A stretch of 64,000 bases of DNA. It comes from Pachyseris speciosa (Eukaryota > Cnidaria > Anthozoa > Scleractinia > Pachyseridae). Position numbers and translations under genes: made by a program. Location of the stretch: assembly GCA_016490735.1 (NCBI GenBank), contig JAEMWC010000156.1, positions 10,001 to 74,000 on the forward strand. Direction: 5' to 3'. Positions 35,441-46,504 of the stretch are shown one piece after another. Under the pieces are notes generated by a model. That model did not search any database and was not told where the DNA came from. It saw nothing but the letters and a program-made list of their open reading frames with translations. Each line of letters starts with the position of its first letter. Position 1 is the first letter of the stretch.

Positions 35441-36037
35441 GACTAGGTTTACACTAGAGGAAATTGTTCCGGATTCGTGATGAATCCGGAACGTTTTAGT
35501 ACCGGATTAGTTTTGCCGTTTACACAAAAGTGGACGAATCCGGAAAGTTTTGTCGTGTAAACGATTTTGATCTCGAATCCGGATATTTTTCCGCCTGCGA
35601 TCTTTTGAGTTTGCGGTAAAACCAAAATGGAGGATCTGGTGCTAACATTGCTTACGGTCTCCGATTGCCTAATCTTGTTGCAGGTTCAGGCGATAAATTT
35701 TATTGTGTGTACCGCAATATTTCTGAGGAAACGCAAATTATTATCGCAAGGAAGTTTAACGTCAGCCACACTTCTTCGCCAAAGACGTAGATGGCAGGAT
35801 CGAAGACCGAGACGGTTTTGGGTTAGTGCCTGGTGGGACAATATGATGGATAATGCCACGGTAGCCAGCGAATGGAAAGAAAATTTCAGAATGTTCCCGG
35901 AGTTGTCGTTATGTGTAAACGGTCAGGAATCCGAATATCCTTTCAGTGTAAACGCTTACGAATCCGAATACTCTAAATTTGATGAATCCGGAAACATTAA
36001 CGAATCCGGAAAAATCTCTTCTAGTGTAAACCTAGTC
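35441..36037 (+). mobile_element. PIF/Harbinger-derived element with transposase N-terminal fragment
   Basis: Termini GACTAGGTTTACACTAGAG and its inverse are flanked by a TCA duplication (35438-35440 and 36038-36040). This 3-bp size is typical of PIF/Harbinger. The plus strand from 35627 encodes a fragment with RRFWVSAWWDNMMDNATVA then EWKENFRM, resembling the RRFWV...W(R)xxFRM start of Harbinger transposases. The DDE core is missing. GAATCCGGA and GTGTAAACG words recur many times near both ends and may be transposase binding sites. Confidence 0.75.
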
Positions 36038-36754
36038 TCAATGATATTTGCAGTGTATTTGTGCGAATCGTTCACGGCCGGCTGCGAGACAAGCGAGCTT
36101 TTGCCTTCTTGTCAATTTCACAGTGTAGGTCAAACTCTTTGACAGTTTTGGAATGGACTAAATAAAATTCTATTTTTCCGGGGTAGATTGTAAGAGATTT
36201 AGGAACGGAGCCTCATAGAGGCTTATTCAATTTATGGTTTTCAGAGTTTTACAAGAGTCTCAAATCGGTCGCTGCGCTGCTAATTTGTTGTTATGATATG
36301 AATAACTGAACTCAGTGCTCGCGTTCAAGAGTCGCCTCATCGAAGATCGAGTACCCTATAGCGCCTAGGTACCAGATATTATAAAATTTCTCGGTCAAAT
36401 CCAATTTGTTTTCAGCAATTGTTGTTACCGAGATCAACAACTAGCCCCTTCTCAAGATAATAATTTTACGGTTAATAATCTTGATCTTGCGTATTGGAGC
36501 TCGCGAGTGTTAATCGCGTCTGCCAGCATAACACAGTTAACAAGACGCTCTATGAGCGTTAACTCGGGATACTTTTTTGTTCCAGAAGCCGGACGCACGC
36601 TTTCTGATTCTCGAAACTATCCGGCTAATGGTGGAATAGAGAATTAACTCTGAAGTGTAAATTAAAGTGCTACTTAAACCCATGAATAACCCACTGGGCG
36701 TTAACCCTAGTAAAGGGAAACAGGGAACCACACGAGGCAAAGAAAAAATCTTTT

Positions 36755-36827
36755 GACCTCGGTGGGAATCGAACCCACGACCTCCGGATTAGATCTACCG
36801 TTACTCTGCCGACTGAGCTACAAGGTC
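36755..36827 (-). tRNA. tRNA-like sequence, minus strand
   Basis: This is the mirror of 36886-36958. It has a 7-bp acceptor stem (GACCTTG/CGAGGTC), D arm, GTGGG/CCCAC T stem with TTCGATT loop, and intact A and B boxes. The anticodon region (18 nt) does not form a standard 5-bp stem with a 7-nt loop, so no amino acid can be assigned. Probably a tRNA-derived repeat or pseudogene. Confidence 0.5.
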
Positions 36828-36885
36828 GCACAGAGAAAGTCGGGGATGATTTTAGATGGTGAATCGTCCCCGACTTTCTCTGTGC

Positions 36886-36958
36886 GACCTTGTAGCTCAG
36901 TCGGCAGAGTAACGGTAGATCTAATCCGGAGGTCGTGGGTTCGATTCCCACCGAGGTC
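36886..36958 (+). tRNA. tRNA-like sequence, plus strand
   Basis: The acceptor stem pairs 7 of 7 (one G-T). The D stem GCTC/GAGT and T arm are good, with A box TAGCTCAGTCGG and B box GGTTCGATTCC. The anticodon region ACGGTAGATCTAATCCGG is one base long and pairs only CGG/CCG cleanly. A reading as a bulged CGGAT/ATCCG stem is possible. Function as a tRNA is doubtful. Confidence 0.5.
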
Positions 36959-37499
36959 AAAAGATTTTTTCTTTGCCTCGTGTGGTTCCCTGTTTCCCTT
37001 TACTAGGGCTAACGCCCAGTGGGTTATTCATGGGTTTAAGTAGCACTTTAATTTACACTTCAGAGTTAATTCTCTATTCCACTATTTGTGTTCCTAGTAC
37101 TACGCGGCACAACATTCATATGTATCCGGCTAATGGTTTGCTTTTGGGTTCACGTAAGACCTCTTTGTTCACGTTCGAGCAAAGCTCGTTAAACCGTTTT
37201 GAGAGTTGCCATCCATATTCGTTGTCAGCTGTTGTTGTTTACTTCTAGATTAAGTGGCAAAATCTGGAGTTTTTTTCTCTCTGCGAAGCTTGAAAACAAA
37301 CTCGAAAACACAAGGCGAATCGTTCCCGTGTATGTGACATGTTTCTCAGAAGCAATCCAGATGTCGCGCATTGTAAAAAGAACTTGAAATTCAAACTGCT
37401 CTATTTTCAAAACAAAGCGTGTTACTTGTCTTAAATGTCATTTACCTGATGAAGGTAAAAAATCTAAATGTTTAATTTTAGTTTTTTTTTCTGACGCAC

Positions 37500-38010
37500 G
37501 TGAAAACCAAAAATTCGCAAACTTGTCTCTAAATATAGAACTGTCACAGCGATTGAGTTGTGGTATAATCCGGATCAAATTAAATCAAAACAACTTTGCG
37601 ATTATCTAAATATAGAACTGTCACAACGTTCTAATTCGAGTCGATACTCACAGCACGTGCGAGGCTTCCAACCTTGTCTTAAATTCGGCAAACCTTTTCA
37701 CACGGACAGTCTGTACTGTATTAAAATCCAGCTTCACAACTTTACAAAGATATGTGTAGGAAAATTTGTTCCGCGGTCGAAGTGGATTATTTAACCTTGA
37801 GTGTTCACTTGCGGTCACGTATTAAATGGAAGGTATCACATTACGAAAACAACTTTGTGCAAAATCTGTAATTTTTCTGTCACAGCATTCGATTTCGACT
37901 TGTGATATCGATTAGCCGATAAGCACTACACGTGCAAGGCTTCCAACTTTTTCTTAACACTCGGCAAACCTTTTCACGGGGACAGACTGTGCTGTCTTAA
38001 AATCTCTAGC
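37500..38010. repeat. Diverged tandem duplication, unit about 300 bp
   Basis: Phrases 'aacaactttg', 'tgtcacaac/gc', 'cacgtgcgaggcttccaac', 'cggcaaaccttttcac' and 'gacagtctgt' occur at 37590-37740 and again at 37850-38010 in the same order. They lie in the spacer of the large palindrome. Non-coding. Confidence 0.6.
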
Positions 38011-39489
38011 TTCACAACTCAAACACGATGAATTTGCATAACTTGTAAACAACCGTCGCGTGATGTTAGCCTTTCGACCTTTGGACTATGTGGTTTGCTT
38101 TAACCAATGAACACACCGCCACGTGCCTGCTATTGTGCATTCGCCAATCCAAACACCGGAACGTAATTGTATTGTGCATTTTGCTGCACAGGAAAAAAAA
38201 AAAAAAAAAGACTGAAATCTGACACATTTTATAACTCGGTATTCTTACAGTATCCCGAGTAATAATCGTAAGCTAGTGTAGTTGCTGATCTCGGTGACAA
38301 CAAAATGTTGAAAACAAATTGGATTTGACCGAGAAATTTTCCAGTGTATAGAGCACTGCTCTACACGGGACTTGTGCTTTGATAGACTTGATATAAATAT
38401 TTTACAAATGAACCCGCTTGAAGTGATTTGTCTTGAGTTTGCGTTTACAGGATTAGTCCGGTTCGCAACTGATTGTAATATTTTCCTCGTTTGTCGCTTG
38501 GTCTTCGAGAGTTCAGTTATTCATATCATAACAACAAAAGCAGCTCGACCGATTTGAGACGCTTGTAAAACTCTGGAAACCATAATAGGCCTCTGTGAGA
38601 CTCCATTCCTAAATCGCTTACAATCAACTCCGGAAAAATAAAATTTTATTTAACCCATTTCAAAACTGCCAAAAGAGTTTGACCTACACTGTGAAATTGA
38701 CAAGATGGCAAAAGCTCGCTTGTCTCGCAGCCGAACGATTCTTTCGTACATAGCTTCACAAATATGCTGCAATTATCATTCGCGAATAGGCTAATCCTAT
38801 GAAAGCAAAACTCAAGGCAAATGTAATCACCTCAAGAGTTCATAAGTGTAATGTTTACACGAAAGCAAGCCCGGTGGCGAGTAGTTGTGACCGAGATCGG
38901 CAGCTGCACAGCTTGCCTTTGGCTGTTGAATAATTAACTCCTTCAGTTGAATTAATTTTTCGCGCCATTTTGCATACATTACATTCCGCATAATTATGCG
39001 ATTCCGCGCCATTCCGCAAACTCATTCCTCCTCAGTCTTACCCTCACCGGCTTTCGGTGTAAAGCGTAGACATCAGATGATTTAGAAATTTGAGATGACA
39101 CACACATGATACATCAGCCAAACAGAAACTTCTGTTCTCACGCTCAGTAAGGATAAGTCCACGTGTCTTTACATGACAACGGTCTTTTATTCTTGACAAC
39201 ATCATTAGTTATTCAAATTTATGACCTGGAACACGATTCTCGTTGCGAGCGACACACAGTTTTTGCTTTAAAATGTTTTAGAAGACATATGTTGCTCGAA
39301 ATTTGCTCGAAATGTGAAAAATTGCTCAAATGTTGCCCAAAGTGCGAAAAAGTGCTCAAGGGAATAGTGTGCTCCAAACTCAAAAAAGTGCTCAAAAGGT
39401 GCTCAGCGCAATCGGGAAAGGCCTATGTGTGAGAGGGGGAGGGGGGGGGGGAATTGCGACGGATGCGTACGCATCTCCCACGGGCCGCG

Positions 39490-42400
39490 AAAGTTCGTGT
39501 ACTAGATACCGGCGATTCAAGAGAAAGTAGGTTATTACAAAAAAGGTAAAATTAAATTAACTGTATTAGTTGTGTCCTGACTCGAATATTGTAACGGCCT
39601 TCAAAACGGCACCAGCTGCAAATGTGAAACTAGGAGCACAAGTGCTCTAAGACGGCTCCACACAGTACAACAGAGCCAGCATGTCTCAAGAAAGGCTCTC
39701 TTCGCCTGCGTTAATGCACATTCGGTACGATACAGACATCAATCTGGGCGAAGTGGTAGATTTACTTGCCCAGAAGCATTCAAGGAGGCCTGATTTTGAC
39801 ACACTACTCAAAGGTTAAGCCCAAAATCCATTTCGACCCAGAAATTTTTCTTAAGTATTGATGTTTTTACGTTAGATCTTGACGTAAAAGAATACCACGA
39901 GTTCCTGACGACAACTGAGAATTGTGTTTCATAACAATGAACCAGGGAAGCGTGAACAGTAAGTCCTAGTTTGATTGGCGTGGGTACTAATTTCTTGGCA
40001 TTCAACCGAAGCGCTCTTCGTTCTAGTAAAATCTGACTGCAAAACACTTTTGAGTGAAGTTGTGTTGCTATTAAAACTAGTACTTTCGTCTTCATCTTGT
40101 TTAGTTTTCGCAAATATTAATTTAATATCGTCATTTATCGGTTTTAATTACCTTTATTAATCTTCTTCACATGCAGACAACCTATCGGCGCGGATGACCC
40201 AACAGGTGGCGTATTATTCATTAATAACCGTTAAATAAAGTGATCAACTGAAGGGTGTGGCGACTAAGCTACAATTTTGAAATTTTGTATGCTTTATTCA
40301 AAATGAAATTTAAGGTAAACGCTGTCTAACGTTCTTCAGCACTTCTTCTTATAGAGATTTTAGTCCTCAAACGCGGTGCATTTTCACAGAACCCGGAAAA
40401 GTGTTTTTATATTTCTATAAATACCGCAGACGACTTTAGGAAGCTAGACTAGATAAACTGATGACAAGTCTCCAAGGCGGCCGGTATAGACGGTAGCCGC
40501 AGCTACCGAAACACAATCCATTCAGAAAGTTATTGAAATTTAAAATGAGTAATAACGTTAGTCCATCGCATCCTGAGCACATGAACATAAAGAATTCCAT
40601 GTCCGAAGCCAAATGAGAAATTTGGTCAGTAACAATGTACCAGGAAGATCTGAACAGTACGTTTTACGTTCGTCGGCATGAATAGAGGCAAGAATGAGCA
40701 AATAGCTGGAAACAAATTTGAATCGGAAAACCTACTAGTAACTAACAGCTAATTGCAAAAATCTTATCACGGATGGACTTACAACCTATCGCTTGAGTGC
40801 GTATTAAGCCACCGGCTGTATTCTGTCAGACAACTGACGCTCATCACCCCATACTAATTTTCAATTCAGCATGTGACCAAACGTCCGTTTTGACCAAAGT
40901 ACATTCATTCTTTAATTATTGCTTCCTGTCAGTCTCCGGGTGCCTGAAAGGAACATTATGTAATATAAATAGCCAGGTCCTCAGGGCTGGAATTAAGATG
41001 ATGCTGTACTTTAGTGCGTTGCATGACAGCACTTGAAATGAAGAAATTAAAACGTCTAGAAAAACCGTCTAACAAATCAATCCTTACCGCGGTAACTGAA
41101 TTTTCACCGTATGCTCCCATCGCGTGCGCGTTCCTTAATTAATTTCATGCTTGGTGGCCGCTATAAACAACTTTTGCGTAATAAGCAGAGCGTAGAGCCA
41201 TAGCAACATTTGATCAAAACTTCCGGAACTTGTTTTGCCAAAATTCTCGCTACCAACCCGGTCAATATTGTTCATATACCCATACTGACAGACGAATTTT
41301 ATCTTGAATAAAAATTATTGTAGCAAGAATTCTTTCTCTCCCTCTCGCTCTCTCTCCGATCCGCCGTTGATGATGTCCTTTTGGTCGTGGAGACGCCCAT
41401 TCAAATTTACACTGACTTTTCCCAGGCCTGCTTTTCCTTAACAGTAACCCTAAAGGACTGACTCGCGGCAGTTCAGTTCAAGCTTTATGCCGGATTTCAA
41501 AATTACGAATTTTTTTTCGAGGTTTATATGGTATTATCTGATTTGCTTTAAAAATGTGTGCTCACGAATAATCTTTGTAGATCAGACTTTGTGTGGGTGG
41601 GCAGTTTTTGACCTTGGACGCGACCACGGCGCGCAATTGATTGTTTTTAGTTACATGGCGACCGTGCTACTCTGTATTCTCAGTTCTCGACGCTGAGTCC
41701 CAATATATGACGGATGTTTTCAACAACTTCTGATCATTAATTCAGGACAAAGTGAATTCTTCTCTAAGCAATTAACTTAACGATATTGACGCATACGGCG
41801 GGTTGACTAAGGCAAAAATCACGTTTGGTTATAACTGTCGGTGGCTCAAATCTGGCTTCAGGGCGCTGCTGATTACTGAGGGTTTAAACTGTGAACACCG
41901 AAGTGTGGGCATAAACCGAGGCAAACTCGCGCAATCCAAACCGCAGATCAGAGGCTGTTAACGCTGACAAGACATGATGCCACTGGATAGATGGCAAAGA
42001 AAACCTGGTTTCAGAGGTAAGCGATTGAGTTAACGCGTTTAAAATAAATCACTGGAGCTCGTTGACAGTTTGTGGCAAGCGGGCACAGCGGAAATTAGAA
42101 AATATGGGAGAGGAAAGAGAGCGCTTGAACACATGAGACTTAGAGCGTTTCTCACTTTATTTTTGAGCCTGAGGTGAAATGCTTAAAACAGGCACTCACT
42201 AATATCGTAGACAAAAACTGTTGATTACTGTATTGTTCTGCGAAAAGTGAAAGTTTTGAGACCGGTTGGAAACTTTGCTATTCTTGGTGATAACAAACTA
42301 TCGACCCCTTTCGTTCCGTCAAGTGGGAAACCGGATTGTTTTCTATATTCCTGATCAAACTGTTTAAGGCTTTCTCCAAGTATTTCGCCGCAAGCATAGT

Positions 42401-42690
42401 ACTATTCATTGCTTACAGGACGGAAACATACCAAGAAGGACATGACAACTATAACCATCACCTAACACCGTATAAACTTTCCCAAACCCTTTCAAAACAC
42501 CACTCAATCATTTGGTCACTTTTAATGAAATGTTCAGTTTTTAAAAGAACTTCACAAGTGGGAGGCATCGATGAAATATAATCAACTCTAAGTTTTAATG
42601 ATAATTTTGAATTTAATTTCGTTGCCAAATATAACCTAGTATTGTTCAGACTTTCCACTCCTATTCTCGTCTGGCGATGTAATTATTTTA
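39490..42690. other. No supported gene
   Basis: AT-rich sequence with short open frames only. A (CT)n-like stretch is at 41334-41357. No splice-bounded coding exon, RNA gene or transposon end recognised. Confidence 0.45.
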
Positions 42691-42982
42691 AGAGACCTTG
42701 TTCAGAGGCGGATCCAGGGGGAGGGTTGAGGGGGTTGCAACCCCCCATTTGGGAAGTTATTGAACTTTTTCTGGCTCCCCTTGGCTGTCCCTTTCTCATC
42801 ACAAAAATAATAGTATAAATTTGTTTCAAACGTGACTGATCGCCGATTGAGTGTTTGTTAATTTAGAGGAAAATCATGCATTTTACGACTGATGTAGTCA
42901 ACAACAGCTCGAAAGATGGAGTCGAAGCTCCGATCATTACAAGAAGACTGTAGGTATTCCTTTTCTCGACTCCTTAATCACC

Positions 42983-43273
42983 TAGCCTCCTTCGCAGCCG
43001 TTGTTTGTGTCGGTCATATTCTCCCTACCCACCAACGTCTGCTGAACTGAGCTGAACATTCCATTCCAGGAACTGACCAATCACATCATGGCTTTTACAT
43101 TTCGGTGGCTAAGTTACCGTTGCCTCCTTTGCGGCCGTTGTTTGTGTTAGTTCTATTCTCCCTCCTGATTGGATACTCTGACACAATGGGAATGGAATGT
43201 CCGGCTCGGTTCAGCAGACGTTGGTGGGGAGGGAGAATAGGACCGACACAAACAATGGCTGCAAAGGAGGCTA
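42983..43273. mobile_element. MULE-type MITE nested in the hAT element
   Basis: Long terminal inverted repeats (about 85 bp) begin TAGCCTCCTT. They are bordered by an exact 9-bp duplication TTAATCACC (42974-42982 and 43274-43282). A 9-bp duplication with long TIRs suggests the Mutator superfamily. A third partial copy of the arm lies at its centre (43119-43165). Confidence 0.8.
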
Positions 43274-43393
43274 TTAATCACCCAAATGCAAGATCGATTT
43301 TCTGATGAAGATCGCCACACCTGCGTGTCTAGTACCACTGATTATCGTAACTAAGGCACTGAGTAGCTACGTATACATGATGAACAAGAAGAC

Positions 43394-43808
43394 ATGTTGT
43401 ACTGGAAGAAAGACATTGCACATTTCCCAAATCCCTTGGAAATGAGCTGTATAGATGGAAAACACTCTGGTAGTCAACAGATAGGGAGCTTCCAAACAAC
43501 CTTTTACTTGCACTCTGTGCTCGCCATCAAGATATTTTTCAAACATACATGTGCATCACCTTCTGGTAATTGCCTGCACTCTACCGATAACAAGCGCAGA
43601 AGCTGTGTGGTCGTTTTCACTTATGAAACAGATCAATACCTTGTCTAGGTCAACTGAAGAGCGATTCCCTGATCTCGCAGTTATCGCCGTGCACTACTCT
43701 GATACATTTGAGGTGGACAAGATATGTAAAGCCTTTGTAAAGGCTCATCCAAGATGGCTCTTTCAAGCCAGTCTGTTTGATGAAACAGGTCGGAAAAGCG
43801 ACAAATAA
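43394..43808 (+). pseudogene. hAT transposase C-terminal remnant
   Basis: The frame 43551-43808 reads VIACTLPITSAEAVWSFSLM and then RFPDLAVIAVHYSDTFEVDK. This is the LP-x-[ST]-x-A-x-x-E-R-x-FS region followed by the L-A...-I-H pattern of the hAT dimerisation domain, as in 52-kDa repressor (P52rIPK)/ZMYM-like transposases. The upstream frame (43394-43648) overlaps in another phase, so at least one frameshift is present. The DDE catalytic region is absent. Confidence 0.65.
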
Positions 43809-44436
43809 GTATCTTTCTCCACTCTTTTTAGTACATAATATTCCTCTAAAATCAAAATGGCAAAAATCTACATATTCAGAACATGATCAGTGTTAAAACA
43901 GGACTTTAGAGTGCCAAGCTCTCCATTCCCTTGGCACGGGGGCTTTTACCTTCTCTTGTACTTACAACCCCCCCTTCAAAAAAATCCTGGGTCCGCCCCT
44001 GCCTTGTTCCATGTTTCAGATATCGCTTCAAAACGTCCCTAGCTTTCGATTGACAGAATCGTTGACGCTTTTCTAACGCTTGCTTAAATTCTACAGTCCG
44101 CTTAAGTTGATCTCTTCATTAAGCCTACAGATTGACACTGAACCGTTTGAAAGAGAAAACATTAGTTGTATTGTTTTTTTTAAATAATATTCTGCTTCAA
44201 CCTCTGCCTTGTGTCTTTAAGTGTGAAGTAGCTTAGTGAAACCTGAGCTCGATGTTACTCAAAGAAGGTAACAACTGGTTATCTTTGGCATATCACGTGG
44301 TCCTGACCGTGCACACACATTTCCAAGATGGCGGCCAGCTAGTAGCATCTTGCGAGCTGCTGGACATTCTTTTCGAATTTTGTGGACATCAGACGGCCAC
44401 TTCATCAAAGTATCATGTGAAGCGTATTTCTCAGGG

Positions 44437-45790
44437 ATGCCAGGCGACAACTGCGCCGTTTTTGTTGAGGTTCGTGAAGGAGAACGAAGGGAATCGGTAT
44501 TTTCAAGTTACCTCTGGCGAAGGACGAAGCTCAGGGGAAATGGTGAGACGAATGGCTTAGAGTGATCAAGAAGACCAGAGATATGGATCAGGCTTTGAGG
44601 ACGCTGATCAAGAACGATAAAATATATACCTGTGAGATGCATTTCACACCTGAGGATATTAAAATGTGTAAGTATGAGTTTGTTTTCTCTCAGATTGTAG
44701 GGATAGGTTTTCAAGCATTTTCATATTCGTTAAGCTGTGTACGTATCGTTGTTTGTAATTGGAATTCTTCCTAGCTCATAAAGTGAAATAGCAAGAAAGC
44801 TCTGTCGTTACTTGAAATCCTTGAAAAGCTCTGGATTTTAATTTTAGATTTCAAGGGCGCTTTATTGAAAAGAAGAATTTCTGCTGAAAGTGCTTGAAAA
44901 TAATGAAAACTTCTTGAAGTTTTGTTCGAATTTGAAATAATGTAGGATTAAGACTTATGTCAAAGTCAGTAAATTTATGTTCCATTTTATACCTGGGGGC
45001 GCTTTTTTCAAAGTTGCTATTGACCAATGAAAACATTTCAAATCATAGTGCAAGTCAAAGTACAGTTGCTATAAACACTCCTTGAAAACTCAGTGTTTGG
45101 TGCTTGAATAATCCTTGATGTGTCATTGTACTAGTTTTATTTTGTTGTTAGTATCATTATTTTTTCTCGGAGATATTAGCATATCACATTTGCTACCTTA
45201 AATTCGAGATAAAATAAAGTTTATTGTATTGTATTGTAATACTCCTTGAATTTTATGTACACAAGACAGCACAGACTATGTATAATGTTGTTATTAAAGT
45301 AATTAATGTTTGTATGTATGAATCCCACATCCTGTTTACAAAGCAGTTTTTGAATTTTCTCCTTTTTATATTGTAAAAATGGAACTGTTTTCATTTTGAA
45401 AATGATTTCATTCTCAATGTTATTACAGGTTCCAGTTTATGGTGGAATTCCTAGAATACCTGAGACAGTGGAATGAGAATACAGAGAACAGACCTGGTAA
45501 CTTCAGCCAAAATGCAAGGGCTTGGATGTGTCTGTCTTGGCAGATGTATGAGGGCCTTAAGATTCGGATCAGTCGTTGAAGTTGTCAAATTCTTGTTACA
45601 AGTGGGAATGGATTTTGTGTTGACGGAACATTTCTGCCAGGACCCAGTATAGAGGAGTACTTTGGTGAGCAGCGCCAACTGGGAAGGCAGAATGATAACC
45701 CTGGTATACACCAATTTGGGTACAACAATAACTCAATTAGGATTCAAAGGTCTATTTCCTGTCAGAGTGGAAATACAAGGGGTATAAAGG
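44437..45790 (+). pseudogene. P-element/THAP9-like transposase pseudogene
   Basis: A THAP zinc-finger exon lies at 44437-44667. It starts MPGDNCAVF, then a one-base deletion shifts the frame to [33 protein letters not shown] and [14 protein letters not shown]. In that frame two Cys codons of the THAP start appear as TGA, and a third TGA follows GKW. The exon ends at a consensus donor TGT|GTAAGT. At 45429-45790 the transposase C-terminus follows with [68 protein letters not shown] and FGYNNNSIR, with stops near 45576 and 45650. The THAP plus FxQDPxExYFGxQR order is that of P-superfamily transposases and THAP9. The middle (RNase H-like core) is lost or replaced by other repeats. Confidence 0.8.
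45100..45240. mobile_element. Non-LTR 3' tail
   Basis: 'gagataaaataaagttt' followed by ATTGT repeats at 45217-45238 is a typical retrotransposon 3' end. It interrupts the P-element remnant. Coding sequence is not retained and the left border is uncertain. Confidence 0.4.
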
Positions 45791-45939
45791 ACAAACAAAG
45801 GACACCAAACTGCAATGCCAAAAGAAACTCAAAGCTGATTAATTACAATTATGTTTTGATCATTCATCCATCCTTCTTCAAAGCAATGCATGTTATGAAC
45901 AAGACTACAAAAGTCAAACAATCTAGCTCTCCATGAAAT

Positions 45940-46191
45940 AGGGTTGGCGCAGTGGTGAGAGTGCTCGCCTTCCAGCAATGTGTCCCAGGTTCAATTCCCG
46001 GACTCAGCGTCATAAGTGGGCTCAGTTTGTTGGTTCTCTACTCTGCTCTGAGAGGTTTTTCTCCGGTTTTCCCCTCTCCCCAAAACCAACATTTGATTTG
46101 ATTTGATTTATTTAAAGTTGATTTGATTCAGTCTCCCCAATTAGTAGAGTGTCTGTGCTCGGCCAAATAGAATTGAAACTTAAATAAAGTG

Positions 46192-46223
<32 letters not shown>

Positions 46224-46245
46224 GATTATTATTATTATTATTATT
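45940..46245 (+). mobile_element. tRNA-derived SINE with (ATT)n tail
   Basis: The tRNA-like head has an A box GGCGCAGTGGTG (45946-45957) and a B box GGTTCAATTCC (45989-45999). The body 'ttctctactctgctctgaga' to 'tttttctccggttttcccct' matches a SINE family common in cnidarians. It ends in ATT repeats from 46193. It would be transcribed by RNA polymerase III if active. Confidence 0.75.
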
Positions 46246-46452
46246 AAAATCATATTTCATGCAAGCAATGAACATACAGTATTAAATTTTACAAACAGTT
46301 CACAATTGACAAGATAATATTTTATTGTGACGTAGACTGTATTTGTTGGGCCTACAGCTGTACACATAAAAAAAACCCAGCTGTTAAATAATATTCTAGG
46401 CATTGATAGCTGAGTTAACCTTTGTTCTCACGATTGAGTCACAAAGATGTGG

Positions 46453-46497
46453 ATCGCGACGTTTCGACCGCTCTACTGCTGGTCTTCATCAGGCGAT
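46453..46497 (-). ncRNA. Hammerhead ribozyme-like motif upstream of the Penelope ORF
   Basis: On the minus strand: helix I ATCGC (5') with GCGAT (3'), CTGATGA, stem II GACC/GGTC, GAAA, then a minimal helix III and a GTC cleavage site (GAAACGTC). An unpaired A lies between CTGATGA and stem II. The very short helix III would be stable only in tandem dimers, as described for Penelope-type hammerheads. It is antisense to the neighbouring ORF. Confidence 0.55.
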
Positions 46498-46504
46498 GGT
46501 GTCG

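Larger units (their letters stand above)
36631..37082. repeat. Near-perfect palindrome containing two tRNA-like units
   Basis: Arms of about 220 bp mirror each other around 36,856 with a loop of about 10 nt and very few mismatches. Each arm carries one tRNA-like unit, so the two are head to head. Such identity implies a recent origin or gene conversion. The twin open frames in both orientations are translations of this DNA, not genes. Confidence 0.9.
34350..39485. repeat. Large imperfect palindrome (arms about 1.1-1.2 kb)
   Basis: The left arm (34350-36470) and right arm (38265-39485) are inverted copies. Mirrored words include 'aggcctttcccgattgcgct', 'tgcggaatcgcataattatg', 'aactcttgaggtgatta', 'agtttgacctacactgtgaa' and 'aaattggatttgaccgagaa'. 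The left arm is about 0.9 kb longer only because it carries two later transposons (34980-35300 and 35441-36037). The spacer (36470-38265) contains the tRNA-like palindrome. It may be a foldback transposon or an inverted duplication. Confidence 0.85.
42703..44001 (+). mobile_element. hAT-type DNA transposon, internally deleted
   Basis: Ends CAGAGGCGGATCCAGG and CCTGGGTCCGCCCCTG are inverted copies, bordered by CCTTGTT on both sides (42696-42702 and 44002-44008), consistent with a 7-8-bp hAT duplication. The interior keeps the C-terminal dimerisation part of the transposase (43551-43808). A second element is nested at 42983-43273. Most of the transposase is gone. Confidence 0.8.

Noticed and set aside
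36755..36958. Functional tRNA genes
   Set aside because: The anticodon arm cannot form the standard 5-bp stem with a 7-nt loop, so the units are called tRNA-like only.
36670..37043. Twin 96-residue open frames in opposite directions (MTSVGIEPTTSGLDL...)
   Set aside because: They are translations of the tRNA-like palindrome; such peptides come from tRNA-derived DNA and are not genes.
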